From Galeopsis tetrahit (Eukaryota > Streptophyta > Magnoliopsida > Lamiales > Lamiaceae): a stretch of DNA of 64,000 nucleotides. Shown piece after piece: positions 23,201 to 33,900 of the stretch (positions are counted from its first letter, which is position 1; every line of letters starts with the position of its first letter). The notes beneath the pieces were generated by a model. That model saw only the letters and a program-made list of their open reading frames with translations. It was not told where the DNA came from and did not search any database. A program made the translations under genes and the position numbers. The DNA lies in contig OY776121.1 in the NCBI GenBank assembly GCA_963675135.1, positions 69,580,265 to 69,644,264 on the forward strand. The letters are read 5' to 3'.

Positions 23201-24700
23201 GGGGAGTGGAGTGACAGATTGGCAAGATCCGATGTGATGTGATGAGAAGCGCCCGAGTCGAGGACCCATTCGGAATCAGAGGGAGCCAAAGCGGCCGTAT
23301 GCGCGGAAGGAGAGGCGTAGGCATGGCGAGGGGCAGCAGATTGCTGGACAGAGTTGGATATGACCTGGTAGTCTGTGCATTTACGGGCTGAGTGGCCCAG
23401 AACTCCACATAATTGGCATTTGCCCATGTATGGGCGAGGGGAGTAGGTGGGAGCAGGCAGATGAGGGCGACCGTGCTGCTGGGACGATCTGGGGGGCTAC
23501 TGCGTGGGCTGGCGGTACTTAGGCCGCGGATGGGAGAAGCGGCCACTAGGAGGTGTCGACAACAGGGCGGTGGCCGGGAGACTCGCCGGAGTAGCAGGTA
23601 GGCGATCGGCCATTTGTGCCTCAAAGCTTAGAAGCTTGTCATGAAGCTCGTCAAAGTCAATCGTGGTTTCACGAGCCTGAATTGCGTGAGATAATTCCTT
23701 ATAGGAGTCGTCAAGACCGGTTAACACTATAAGGGCCAGATCTTCAGCGTCGGTAGTAACACCAAGCAGGGAGAGTTCATCAACGATACCCCGAATCTCA
23801 AGCATATATTCTGAAATGGAGCGATTACCTTTCATCGGATTGCGAAGCTTGGTTTTGAGAGCAAGAATGCGACCACGAGAAGGCTTACCATAGGTCTTGA
23901 CAAGGATTGCCCAGTGATGCAGGCGGAACCACGATACACACGTAAATCCGTTGATTCTACGAATACCCGGAATATACGTAAACGAGATTAAAAGTAATAA
24001 TCCATTGATTCAAAATGAATACTGGAAGAACACAAATAAAACACGTCAAAAGGGATAAAACCCAATATTTTTCTATTCAAATCAACTCCCTTTACAATGT
24101 TCTTGAGACTCGTATTTATAATAGATAAACTAGGGTTTTAGGCGTGTAAGCCCTAAAAGCCCAGCCCACTAATAATTAATCAAAACCTAAACAAAGCTCT
24201 AACACTATATAAAAATATAAATAATACTAAATAATTAAAATACAATCTTATCTCCATCACCCAGGCTTTGGCGGAAGTGGTGGCGCCAGCAATGAGGGAA
24301 ATGAGAGAGGGGGAGATGGCGCTGAGGAGGGCACTGAAGATCAACTGATCTTGGCGAATCCAGGCCGTGTGAAGAGGATTCAGTCGAGTGGTGCAGCCTT
24401 CTGTGGTGGTCTCCGGCGGACAGGAATCGGTGTCGTCCAAAAAATCGAGAAGACCGTAACCGGTAAGGAGACTGCGGAATTGAAGGCTCCAAGGTGTGAA
24501 GTTGGTGGAAGTGAGTTTGTGGGGGAATTGGGAGGAGACATTGAAGGCTATTTGCGGAGAGGAGGTGGTCAGGTGGTGGTTCCGGCGATGACAACCGCAG
24601 GTGGGGTGGGTGTGTCGGTCATGATTCTACAGATCCACAAATCACGGAAGAAGATTGTGGTGGGAGGGGAAAGTTTGACCGCTTAAAAAATGGAGGAGGA
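20256..24700 (-). pseudogene. Ty1/copia gag-pol, disabled by amber stops and an insertion
   Basis: The order on the minus strand is gag (about 24590-24265, then 23910-23430), a CCHC zinc knuckle ('CQLCGVLGHSARKC', just below 23427), aspartic protease ('WVLDSGASHHI'), integrase with its DDE residues, reverse transcriptase ('YVDDLILTG', ~21200) and RNase H ('FTDADWAGD', 'SSTEAEYRA'; ends 20263). All of this lies in one frame broken by four TAG codons, at plus 23497-23499, 22930-22932, 21706-21708 and 20851-20853. Gag is also split by a 345-bp solo LTR (23915-24259). The first ATG near 24622 is out of frame with the rest of gag. The element cannot encode an intact polyprotein. Confidence 0.88.
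23915..24259 (-). mobile_element. Solo LTR inserted in copia gag
   Basis: 345 bp with TGAT...ATCA ends and an exact 5-bp target duplication CCCAG (23910-23914 and 24260-24264). Removing the 350 added bases brings the two halves of gag back into one frame, which confirms the borders. On the minus strand a TATA-like ATTATAAATA near plus 24115-24125 supports that orientation. Confidence 0.88.
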
Positions 24701-24727
24701 TCAAATTTGGGACGTGAGTCAAAAATT

Positions 24728-24741
24728 GGCTCTGATTACCA
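24728..24741 (-). other. Primer-binding site, initiator-tRNA-Met type
   Basis: Minus-strand TGGTAATCAGAGCC, the copia primer site TGGTATCAGAGC with one extra A, directly after the 5' LTR end. Confidence 0.7.
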
Positions 24742-25976
24742 TAAAGAGGATAATTGAAGAGTTGATTTCATTGATTCTTGTAAACACAAATTCGTGAATT
24801 AAATATAAAAACGCGAAAATGGTAAACGATTTTATTTCTTTTGGATTAAAACCGAGTATTTGTGGGTTACAATCTCTAATTTGCTCCTCTAATTCTCTCT
24901 TCTTGAACTCCTTGAATTTCTTGAGCACTTTTGAAACTTCTAGAGTTGGATCTGTAGCCGAATCCTATCCGATCTTGTATTTGGGGCTTTATAACGTTAA
25001 TCCAAAGGTTTAACACCGTAATTTTGGATTAAACGTTGAATTTAGGGACTTTTGTGATGAACGTCGTTGAAGATCGTTCTTGAACTTGGGACTTTGTAAC
25101 GTTAATCCAAGGGTTTGACGCCGTATTTTGGATTACACGTCGATTTTAGGGACTTTTCGGGACCTTCGGGACTTATCCGGGACTTATCGGGACTTTTCCG
25201 GGACTTTTCGGGACTTATCGGGACTTATTCGGGACTTATCGGGACTTTTCCGGGACGAACGTCGTTGAAGATCCACGAAGCACCTCCTCCTTGAAGAAAC
25301 GCCGAATCGAAGAGGCTTAGCACCTTGATCTCCACTCGAACGCTGTTTCTCGCTGCTTTGTACGAAGAACGCCTTGAAGAAACGCCGAATCGAAGGGGCT
25401 TAGCACCTTGATCTCCACTCGAACGCTGCTTCTCGCCGCTTTGCACGAAGAACGCCTTTGAAGCTCCTCCGCTTGCTGAAGAACACTCTAAAATCTCTGT
25501 AGAGAATTTTAGAGCCTTGAATGCTTCTGATTTCTTGATTTTGAAATGAATGAAATGAGACCTCTATTTATAGGTGTAGAACCTAGGGTTTCTTATGGGC
25601 CAAGGAGATATTTGTGGAAGTGGTTAAGGCTTAATTCAAATTTTGAATTACTTGATGGGCTAAGAATACCCTATTTGGACTTGATTTGGTTTGTTGGACT
25701 TTAGAGGCCCATCTTCATTTATGGGACTTTTGAGGCCCGTCTTCGTTTATCGGACTTTAGAGGCCCGTCTTCGTTTATCGGACTTTAGAGGGCCGTCTTC
25801 GTTTATTGGACTTTAGAGGGCCGTCTTGATTTGCTGGGCTTTGGAGGCCCAAATTAATTTAATTTTGCTTGTCTACAATTCTATAACAGAGTATATATAT
25901 AGAGTTACAGATGGGCTTATGTGTGTACAAAGAGACTAATGCGCCTAAATACATTTATACAATTATATACTTAACA
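24742..25976 (-). repeat. 5' LTR of decayed copia element, split by a nested insertion
   Basis: LTR sequence at 24742-24778 and 25883-25976 matches the 131-bp 3' LTR when the 1099-bp insert and one copy of its ATTCT duplication are removed. Confidence 0.82.
24779..25877 (-). mobile_element. 1.1-kb solo LTR nested in the copia 5' LTR
   Basis: 1099 bp with TG...CA ends (TGTAAACACAAA...TTGTCTACA) and an exact 5-bp target duplication ATTCT (24774-24778 and 25878-25882). On the minus strand TATAAATAGAGG near plus 25565-25576 is a good TATA box. Internal repeats include a run of 'gggacttatcgggactttt' units (25146-25255), two ~90-bp units (about 25280-25360 and 25370-25450) and 'ggactttagaggcccgtctt' units (25690-25830). 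No coding sequence is supported. It belongs to an LTR-element family not otherwise seen in the window. Confidence 0.82.
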
Positions 25977-27445
25977 CTATGCACGAATTAAATGTCAAAA
26001 TTGTTTCAGGTCGGGTTTTGGATTCAGTCCCATGATTTTTTTTTTATTTTGTGCCAAAAAAAATTTATCGCAACGAAAAATCTGTCACAAATTTTTCATT
26101 TTTTGAATTGAACTTTGAGAGAGCTAGCAAAAACAAAACTACAACTCTACATATTATATCGAGTTCGAGTTGTTGAAATATTTGGTTCGAGAGACTTGCA
26201 AGCCTAATCGACACAATATTAATATTTTGGCATTAGTTTATTATTAGTAAATTCTAAATAGATAAAAACAAATTTTAAATAAAATAATGAAACCAACCAA
26301 AACCAAAATTTAATACTCCCTCATTTTTTAATAAGTGTCACTTTGATTTTTTAACTAATTTAAAAATAAGTGTCATTCTAGGATTTTTTCTTTAATTTTG
26401 ACTATTTTATCCTTATTCATTTACCATAAATATTTTTCATTAATAAATTCCACAAAAATTGTTTATACCAAAATTAATTTGATTTATGAATACTAGCTAC
26501 ATTCTTAACGACATTCTTTATCAAACAAAATTTTTATATTAAAATTAGTTATAATTAATGAAGGTGATATCGACCACAATTTATAATCTTAATTTGTTGA
26601 AAAAAGTCAAAATAACACATATTAAAAGATGGAGGGAGTATAATAAATACTCTATCAAGATGGCCGAATTATATGAATAGATCCTACCAAAACCAAAATG
26701 CCTCAATCCTCGGCGTCTACTCACCCTTCGACTCCCCCTAAATGGGTCATCGATCGAATTGATTTATGTTTAATCAAAAAGCAATTAGGAGCGAATTAAT
26801 ATACAAATTTTCATTATATTTTACCATAACAGATTACACCTATATATACACAAAGGAGAATAACCAAACACAGTACTAAGTTTTTTTTTTTTTTTTTGAA
26901 AAAAAACACAGTACTAAGTTGTTAGTACAATATAATTGGATTTCTGCTTAACGATACCAACAGCTCACTACTACATTTTTCTCGAGCCAAGCTGGCTCTT
27001 GAGTCGGGACCAATTCATGAATTTTTATTAAGGGTATAAAAAAATTATTACAAATATAATATATATATATTGAATGTATTCTCAATTTCCACCGCCTTAT
27101 TCCTATTATCTATTTTTTATGCATCACGATTTTTTTTTTTTTTTTAGGGGTGAAATATTAATTAAATATGTATTATTATATTTTTTATTTATTCCTTGTG
27201 AGTGGTCACATATCTCAATTGGTCATGATCAAGAGAGAAGAGTTTTTTAGTACATGGTATCCTTATTATAAAGTTGGTTATTTAATTATTGTGTGCTGAA
27301 AATATTAAACCACGTTTTAAAAATATCGAAATGAAAAATGAAATTTGACTGCAACATTGATTTTTTTTTAAAGGAACTGCAACATGATTTTAGGCACGGA
27401 AGAACTATATGTCCAAATAACAATTGGGCTTAATCCTTTTTTTTT
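25977..27445. other. AT-rich intergenic DNA with MITE
   Basis: Apart from the MITE at 26316-26638 and CACTA-like words near 26060, no gene is seen. A short 'cgagttcgagttgttg' stretch near 26160 recalls the GAGTCGA-rich hAT MITE. Confidence 0.5.
26316..26638. mobile_element. Stowaway-like MITE
   Basis: 323 bp flanked by TA. Ends are CTCCCTCATTTTTTAATAAG on the left and, inward from the right, CTCCCTCCATCTTTTAATAT, matching over about 35 bp. Confidence 0.82.
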
Positions 27446-28506
27446 GGTTTGACTATATGCACCTCCATTTCGAGGAGATGCACTCCCCCGATTCGTACAC
27501 TCCACCTAAAATCAGCCACACCCCCTCCTAATTGTCTTAAATGCCCTTCTCTTCAAAAAAATTTATTACTATTGACACCCCCACTCAAAACATACTTCTC
27601 CACACAAAACCCTAATTTCTCCTTCCATCTCATTTCATTTCCCAACGAAAACCCTAATTAGCCGCCGCCTCGGCCGTCGCTTCCTCTCCCTCTCCACCAC
27701 CCCCATCTTTTTATTTTTCTGCAAGTTTTTCCCCAATCCCCTCCCCCGTCCGGCTACTCCCCTCCCCCGTCCGGCCGCACCCTTACTCGTCCACACGATG
27801 CCGCGGATGCCCGTCGCGGCCCCATTTTTTTCCCTTTTTTTCGTCCCGATCGCCCCCCTCCCCCGCCCCCCCCCCTCCACCGAACCCACCGTCGTGGCTC
27901 CCGCCCGCGCCGCTGCCCCAGCACCCGCCGCCGCGACCTCCGCCCACGCACCGATAAGTTATTTCTCTTTTTTCCTTAATTTTCTTCTGCAAGTTTTTTC
28001 TTTTTTTTTTTATATTCGACCTTGTGTTGTCGACTATATACACTCCCTTCGACAACAGGGTGTCGACAAGAGTGTATATGGTCGACATTACAGTGTCCAT
28101 CGACCTTTGTTGGTCGACCATATATCCTCCCGTCGACAACATTTTATCGACGAAAGGATATATGGTCGGCACTGGTTTGACGAAATTTTTAAAAAAATTG
28201 TTAGTTTTTCTAAGTCTTGATAATGGTGTTTGATAATGGTGTTTTATGGATGAATATGGTTGATTTGTTGAAATTTTTTAATTTTTTTTTATTTCTTGGC
28301 ACCGGAAGAAATGGTGACGGTGGCCGGAAGTTTGGTTTAGGGATAAGGTGAAAGAAATGATAATAGGGGGTGCGTTTAGTAGGGGGAGTGCATCTAGTAT
28401 GCTGTATTTTAATGAAGAGTATTTTTTATTTTTTACCCTATTATTTTATTAATAAACTGAAAGGGAGAGTGCATCTCTCCAAAATGGAGGTGCATATAGT
28501 CAAACC
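27446..28506. mobile_element. Non-autonomous TIR element A (1061 bp), MULE-like
   Basis: Inverted ends of ~44 bp begin GGTTTGACTATATGCACCTC on both sides (27446-27488 and 28463-28506). Flanks of T9 and CT8 could be a 9-bp duplication, but the T-run makes this uncertain. The interior has a very C-rich, non-TE-like block (27660-27960), then a cluster of hairpins built on GTCGAC and 'tatacact' (28025-28175). A 140-codon Pro/Ala-rich open frame at 27798-28220 is probably just a by-product of composition. Confidence 0.7.
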
Positions 28507-28554
28507 CTTTTTTTTGGCAGGACAATTGGGCTTAGTATTTTTTTTAGGCCCAAG

Positions 28555-29613
28555 GCTATATAAACCCTCCATACTTGTTAAATATACTCCCCATACATGT
28601 ACCCCTCCTTACATTGATAAATGTTCGATGTACTCCCCCAAATTACCTAAATTACTCCCTTCTCTCTTAAATGAGATGTGTTAAATGCACTCCCCCATTA
28701 AAACTCTAATTTTTCTCCCCTCTTTTTTCTTCTTCATTCTTTCAAAATTCAAAACATAATTCCTTACCCTCCACTAACCCGCCACCCTCTAAGCCGTCGG
28801 CCACAGTGTTGCCGCAGCCAAATGCAGCCTTCCCTCTTTTTTATTTTCTTCTTCGTCTGTAACTTTTGTCCCTTCTTTTTTCCACAGCGCCGCCATTAGG
28901 TGTGGCCCTCTTCTTTTTTCTTCTTCTTCTGTAACTTTTGCCCCTCCTCCCTCCCCTCCCACCGTCGCTGCCCCCCTCCCTCCCTCTCACCGTTCTCGCC
29001 CCCACCCCCTCTCTCTCTCTCTTTTCTTTTTTTCTTTTTCTGTGTCTTCTCCCTCCCTTCCACTAACGCCGCCCCTCCTTCCTCCTCTCCCACCATTTTT
29101 TTTGTTTATGCAACTTCCTCCTCGTTGCCGGCCCTTCCCCACTCTCTTTGTCGCCACCCCCTCCTCCCCCAGCGACGCCGGCGGCCACCCCATCTTTTTT
29201 TTTTCTCCCGTAAGCAAGAGGTAGGGTTTATTTTATTTTATTTTTCACAACTATTGGTAAAAAATATACACTATCGTTGATAATTATGTCGACAAATAAT
29301 TATCGACGATAGTGTATATTGTCAATAAGAGTATTTTTCGTCGACAAATCAGTGTCGACAAGAGTATTAATTTTTCGTCGACAAACCAATGTCGAAAAAT
29401 GTATTTTTTTTTAAAAATTCTAATTTTTTTATTTTTTATTTTCTGGTGGTGCGGCGGCAGCGGTTGCTTCTTCAATTAGGGTTTAGGGTTGAAAAGTGGA
29501 GGGGAGGTGTATCCATTAGGGTCATTTTAGTATAAGGGTAGTTTAGATATTTTACATGATTATTAAATTAATAATGGAAAGTGGAGTATACTTAAAGCTG
29601 GAGGGGTATATAG
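28555..29613. mobile_element. Non-autonomous TIR element B (about 1059 bp), sister of A
   Basis: Imperfect inverted ends CTATATAAACCCTCC and CTATATACCCCTCC (inward from the right). The layout repeats that of A: AT-rich lead, C-rich block (28760-29200) and then GTCGAC hairpins (29267-29395). No target duplication could be fixed and no coding sequence is supported. Confidence 0.55.
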
Positions 29614-29629
29614 CAGTAACTTTTTTTTA

Positions 29630-29936
29630 CTCCCTTTGTCCCCTACTTGATGATCAATTTTGTCATTTTGAGTGTCACTTACTTGATGACACATTACCTA
29701 AAATAGCAAAAACACACTTAGTAAAACATTTTATAAACTACATCCTCACAATGTTTACAATTTTATATAAAATGTTATTACTTTTGCCCCCCCGCCCCCT
29801 CCACACACAAGTAAACTTCTTTCTTTACTTTATACATAAATATTTATAAAAGTACCCTTTGAAACTCTATTCATCATTACGCTTTTTTAATGTGCATCCA
29901 CCTACCTATGAAAATTATTTTAGAACGAAGGAAATA
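29630..29936. mobile_element. Stowaway-like MITE
   Basis: The left end, CTCCCTTTGTCCCCTACTTG after TA, is clear. The right end, 'agaacgaaggaaatatta', is degraded. Same family as the remnant at 19742. Confidence 0.6.
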
Positions 29937-30112
29937 TTACATTACTTATCAATTTATATTACTATACTTATAAAATAACATCGCATCATTTTTTTCATAC
30001 AATTCTGTGTATTTGTGTATATAAAATGTTGTGGTATTACTTTATAAGTGTATATATATATATATATATAGTAGTAGTACAGTATGTAGTATTACTTAAT
30101 ATAGTGCAACTG

Positions 30113-30422
30113 TGGGTGTATGTGAGTCAAGTTGGATCGAGGATTGTCAAGCTAAAACTCAATCGAGCTTATTTCTTTTAACTCGAGGAGAGACTCGAAA
30201 TACTCAAGCTTGACTCGATATCTTACATAATTAAAGAATACTCTGTGTTAATTAATATATTAGGGGTAAAATTGTAAAATTATATAAGCTCGACTAAGTT
30301 CAATTAGGCTCGCGAGCCTATTATTGTTAAGCTTGAGTTCGAGAACTACTCGGGTCGATTTTGAATTTTTCTCGAGTAAATTAGGAGTAACTCGTGAGCC
30401 TACTCAACTCACTCACATCTAA
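30113..30422. mobile_element. Relic of GAGTCGA-type hAT MITE
   Basis: The interior has 'ctcgcgagcc' and 'actcgagg' words like the intact MITE at 12699-13134. The ends 'gtatgtgagtcaag' and 'actcactcacatcta' are loosely inverted. No target duplication is left. Confidence 0.5.
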
Positions 30423-30592
30423 GCAACGTGTGCAAGCGAGCCAAGTTGGTCAAAGGGAAAATAAAGGCTATGTATTAAAAAGAAAATGAAAAAAGACCTA
30501 GAGCCATAAGTTCACAAGCTGAACTAGAGGTTGGGATGTCATTAAATACTTCCCCAGAAAAACCCTCCTTAAAAACAGTACCCAAGTCAAGG

Positions 30593-30930
30593 TATTAATA
30601 AAGTAAACAAACTCCATTTATGAGAAAGCAGGCGTGAATAGTTGTATTGCTTCCAAGATGATAACACTCTGTTTTTTTCATTATAAAGTTGTTCTGCTAC
30701 ATAACATATATATAGCCTAAATTAGGGTTTAGGCTAAGACACTTGTCACACACCTATTGACTACTATTACATGCCAAATGACTGTTATTACATGCCAAAT
30801 ATTAACAGTATGCAGCAGGCAACAGTGCTGCATAAAATATCTCCAGAATCAGGTTTTTATCCTCTACTTGTGCAGCTCATGCAATTCTTTCGTGCACTCC
30901 TCATCTTGGGCCTTACTCAATATCTTATCA
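30593..30930 (-). repeat. 3' LTR of young Ty1/copia element (338 bp)
   Basis: Minus-strand start TGATAAGATATTG, end CTTTATTAATA. It differs from the 5' LTR (35289-35605) by about four substitutions and by a 21-bp tandem duplication around 'attacatgccaaat' (30769-30800). The 5-bp target duplication CAAGG is exact (30588-30592 and 35606-35610). Confidence 0.92.
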
Positions 30931-33900
30931 TGCCCCTTCAATTCGAAGGAGCTGTCTGCAACCACATTTAATTTGTTACGCATGCGACTGAAGAATTGCC
31001 CTGTAAGTGGTTTTGTTAGACTGTCGGCAATTTGATCAATTGTCGGAACGTGCAAGACTTGAATTTCTTTCTTCGCTATCTTTTCCCGTATGAAGTGCAA
31101 ATCTAACTCAAGGTGTTTTGTTCTCGAATGATAGACTGGATTTGCTGCCAATGAAATTGCCCCTTGATTATCAACCCAGATGGTTGGGATTTTGTTTCCG
31201 TTTTGAAGTATCTCCTTCAACAATGATTGTATCCATACTACTTCACATGTTGCCAATGCTAAACTTCTATATTCTGCTTCCGTGGATGATCTTGAGACAG
31301 TTTGTTGCTTTTTAGAACTCCATGACACCAAATTTCCTCCAACGAAGATACAATAACCTGATGTTGATTTTCTATCATCCAAATCCGAGGCCCAATCTGC
31401 ATCCGCAAATCCTACAATGTTTAACTCTTTGGACTTTCTCATTTTTAGACCAAAATCAATTGTTCCAGCCACATATCTCAAAATTCGTTTCACAGCTTTG
31501 AGGTGCGTGTGCAATGGATTATGTATAAACTGACTTACCTTATTGACCGCAAAAGCAATATCAGGTCTAGTAATAGTAGCGTATTGCAATGCCCCTACAA
31601 TTCTTCTGTACCTTTGCTGATCTGAGATAGGATCACCATCAAATTTGGAAAGTTGATTACCCGATATCATGGGTGTAGTAAGACTCTTTGCATCCTCCAT
31701 CCCAGCCCTTTTGAGAACATCCAATAAGTATTTCTTTTGGGATAAGAAAATCCCATCAGTGGTCTTGGTAACTTGTATCCCCAAGAAAAAATTCAGCTCG
31801 CCTAGTTCTTTGATAGAGAATACACTCTTCAAACTTTGAATCATCTTTTGTACTTCATGAGGGCTTGACCCTGTGATTACTATATCATCCACATAAGCAA
31901 TTAGAAGGGTGGTGGTGACTTGATAATGCCTATAAAATAATGCATGATCAGCCTGGAAATGTTTGAAACCAAGGTTTTTGAGAACGGATGTGAGTTTCGT
32001 ATTCCAGGCTCGGGATGCCTGTTTTAATCCATAGAGGGACTTTTTGAGTTTGCATACCATATGTTGCCCCTTTGCCAACTCAAAACCGAGAGGCTGAAGC
32101 GTGTATAATTCATTCTCTAAATCACCATTTAAAAAAGCATTATCGACATCAAGTTGATGTAAAGGCCATGAATGAGAAGCAATAGCTTGACAGTAACGGG
32201 CTTAACAACAGGAGAAAAAGTATCCGTAAAATCATAACCTGGAATCTGCGTATAACCCTTCGCCACCAAATGGGCCTTGTAGCGAGCAATAGAACCATCT
32301 GCATGGCGTTTCAGTTTGAACACCCATTTGCAGCCAATGGGGGAATGAGTCGAAGGAAGAGAACATGTCTCCCATGTGCCATTCTTTAAGAGGGCAGAAT
32401 ACTCCATTTCCATAGCTCTTTTCCAGTTTGGATCAGAAAGGGCTTCCATATGATTACAAGGCTCAAGTTCTGAGAGATTGGTAGCCATAAAAACCTTAGA
32501 TTTCTTGATGCCATCTCGAGCTCGTGTGATCATGGGGTGTTTAGAACCCTGATGTGAAACTTGAGTATCTGCACAGTCCAAACCCACATTAGTAGACGGG
32601 GAGGAAACAAATTCAACACTTGGTAAATCTACACGTAGCTGGCTATGCAAAGAAGATGGAGAAGAAGTGGGGGAAAGGGGAGAGGGAGGGGGAGAGTTTG
32701 AAATAAATGAAGTGGGAACAGGAGAATTCGAATGGGGAGAATGAACTGGAAATAGAGGGACAAGAGGAGCTGAAATCAAAGAATCAGTGGGTGGATGAGG
32801 GGGTGTATTAATGGGTGAATGGATGAATGTGAAAGAATTTTCATCAAAAGTGATGTGCCGAGTAATAACAATTTTACCATTGGGTAAGAGAGCCTTGTAA
32901 CCTTTGTAATACAAGCTGTACCCGAGAAATACAGCAGAAGTAGACCTACCATCAAACTTGTTCTTAGCATATGGTCGTAAGAGGGGAAAGCAAAGACAAC
33001 CAAAAACTTTGAGGCGATGGTAATCGGGTTTTGAGTCGGTAAGAACTTCAAGGGGAGTTTTGTGATTAAGGGAAGGAGAGGGTGTTCTATTGATGAGATA
33101 CACACTTGTGGTGAAGGCATCGTCCCAATGTAGTAAAGGGACTTGGGATTGAGAAAGCATGGCTAATGCATGTTCAACAATGTGTCGGTGTTTTCTTTCG
33201 GCGGAGCCATTTTGTTCGGGTGTGTAAGGGCATGATAGTTGGTGTATAATACCAGATTGGTTAAGGATGAGAGTTAATGGTTTGTATTCAGTGCCTCCAT
33301 CTGTATGTAGAATTTTAATTTTTCCATTGAATTGCGTTTCAACGAGGGATTTAAAGTGAACAAAAGCATCCTTTACATCGGATTTCAATTTCAGCAAATA
33401 TAGCCAAGTGCATTTCGTCGCAGCATCAATGAAACTAACATAATATTTGAATCCATTTAAAGATGTGATGGGAGCAGGCCCCCAAAGATCAGAGTGGATT
33501 AAACTAAATGGTTGAGTGGTAACAGTTTCAGAAGAAGAAAATGGAAGCTTGTGGCATTTAGCCGTCATACAAGCAGTACAAATTGAATCAGAAACGTCAT
33601 CAATAAACGAAATAGAGCTAGTAGCAAGTGCTTTCTTGGTAACTGGGTAAGAAGCATGTCCAAGTCTCTTGTGCCAAAGGACTAGAGATGAACTTCTTTG
33701 AGCTGAATAAACTTGAAAGGAAGATAGGTGAGGTGGTGGAGAGGCTGCCAAGCTAAACTTGTAGAGGCCGTTTTCAAGAGTACCTCGAAGTAGAATTTGA
33801 TTGGTGACTTGATCCTTCACAAGACAATGAAGAGGATGAAATTCAAAATAAACATGGTTATCCTTGGCAAACTGAGAGACACTAAGCAAATTTTTCTTTA

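Noticed and set aside
23915..24259. Reading the 345-bp insert as an intron of the copia gag
   Set aside because: It has TG...CA ends, a 5-bp target duplication and a TATA box but no GT-AG borders on the coding strand at those positions, so a solo LTR fits better.
27635..28172. Gly/Arg-rich and Pro/Ala-rich frames in element A
   Set aside because: They arise in a C-rich, low-complexity block on both strands, with no conserved domain and no splice support.
28896..29280. Frames of 60-126 codons in element B
   Set aside because: Same reason: C/T-rich composition leaves few stops, and no domain is visible.
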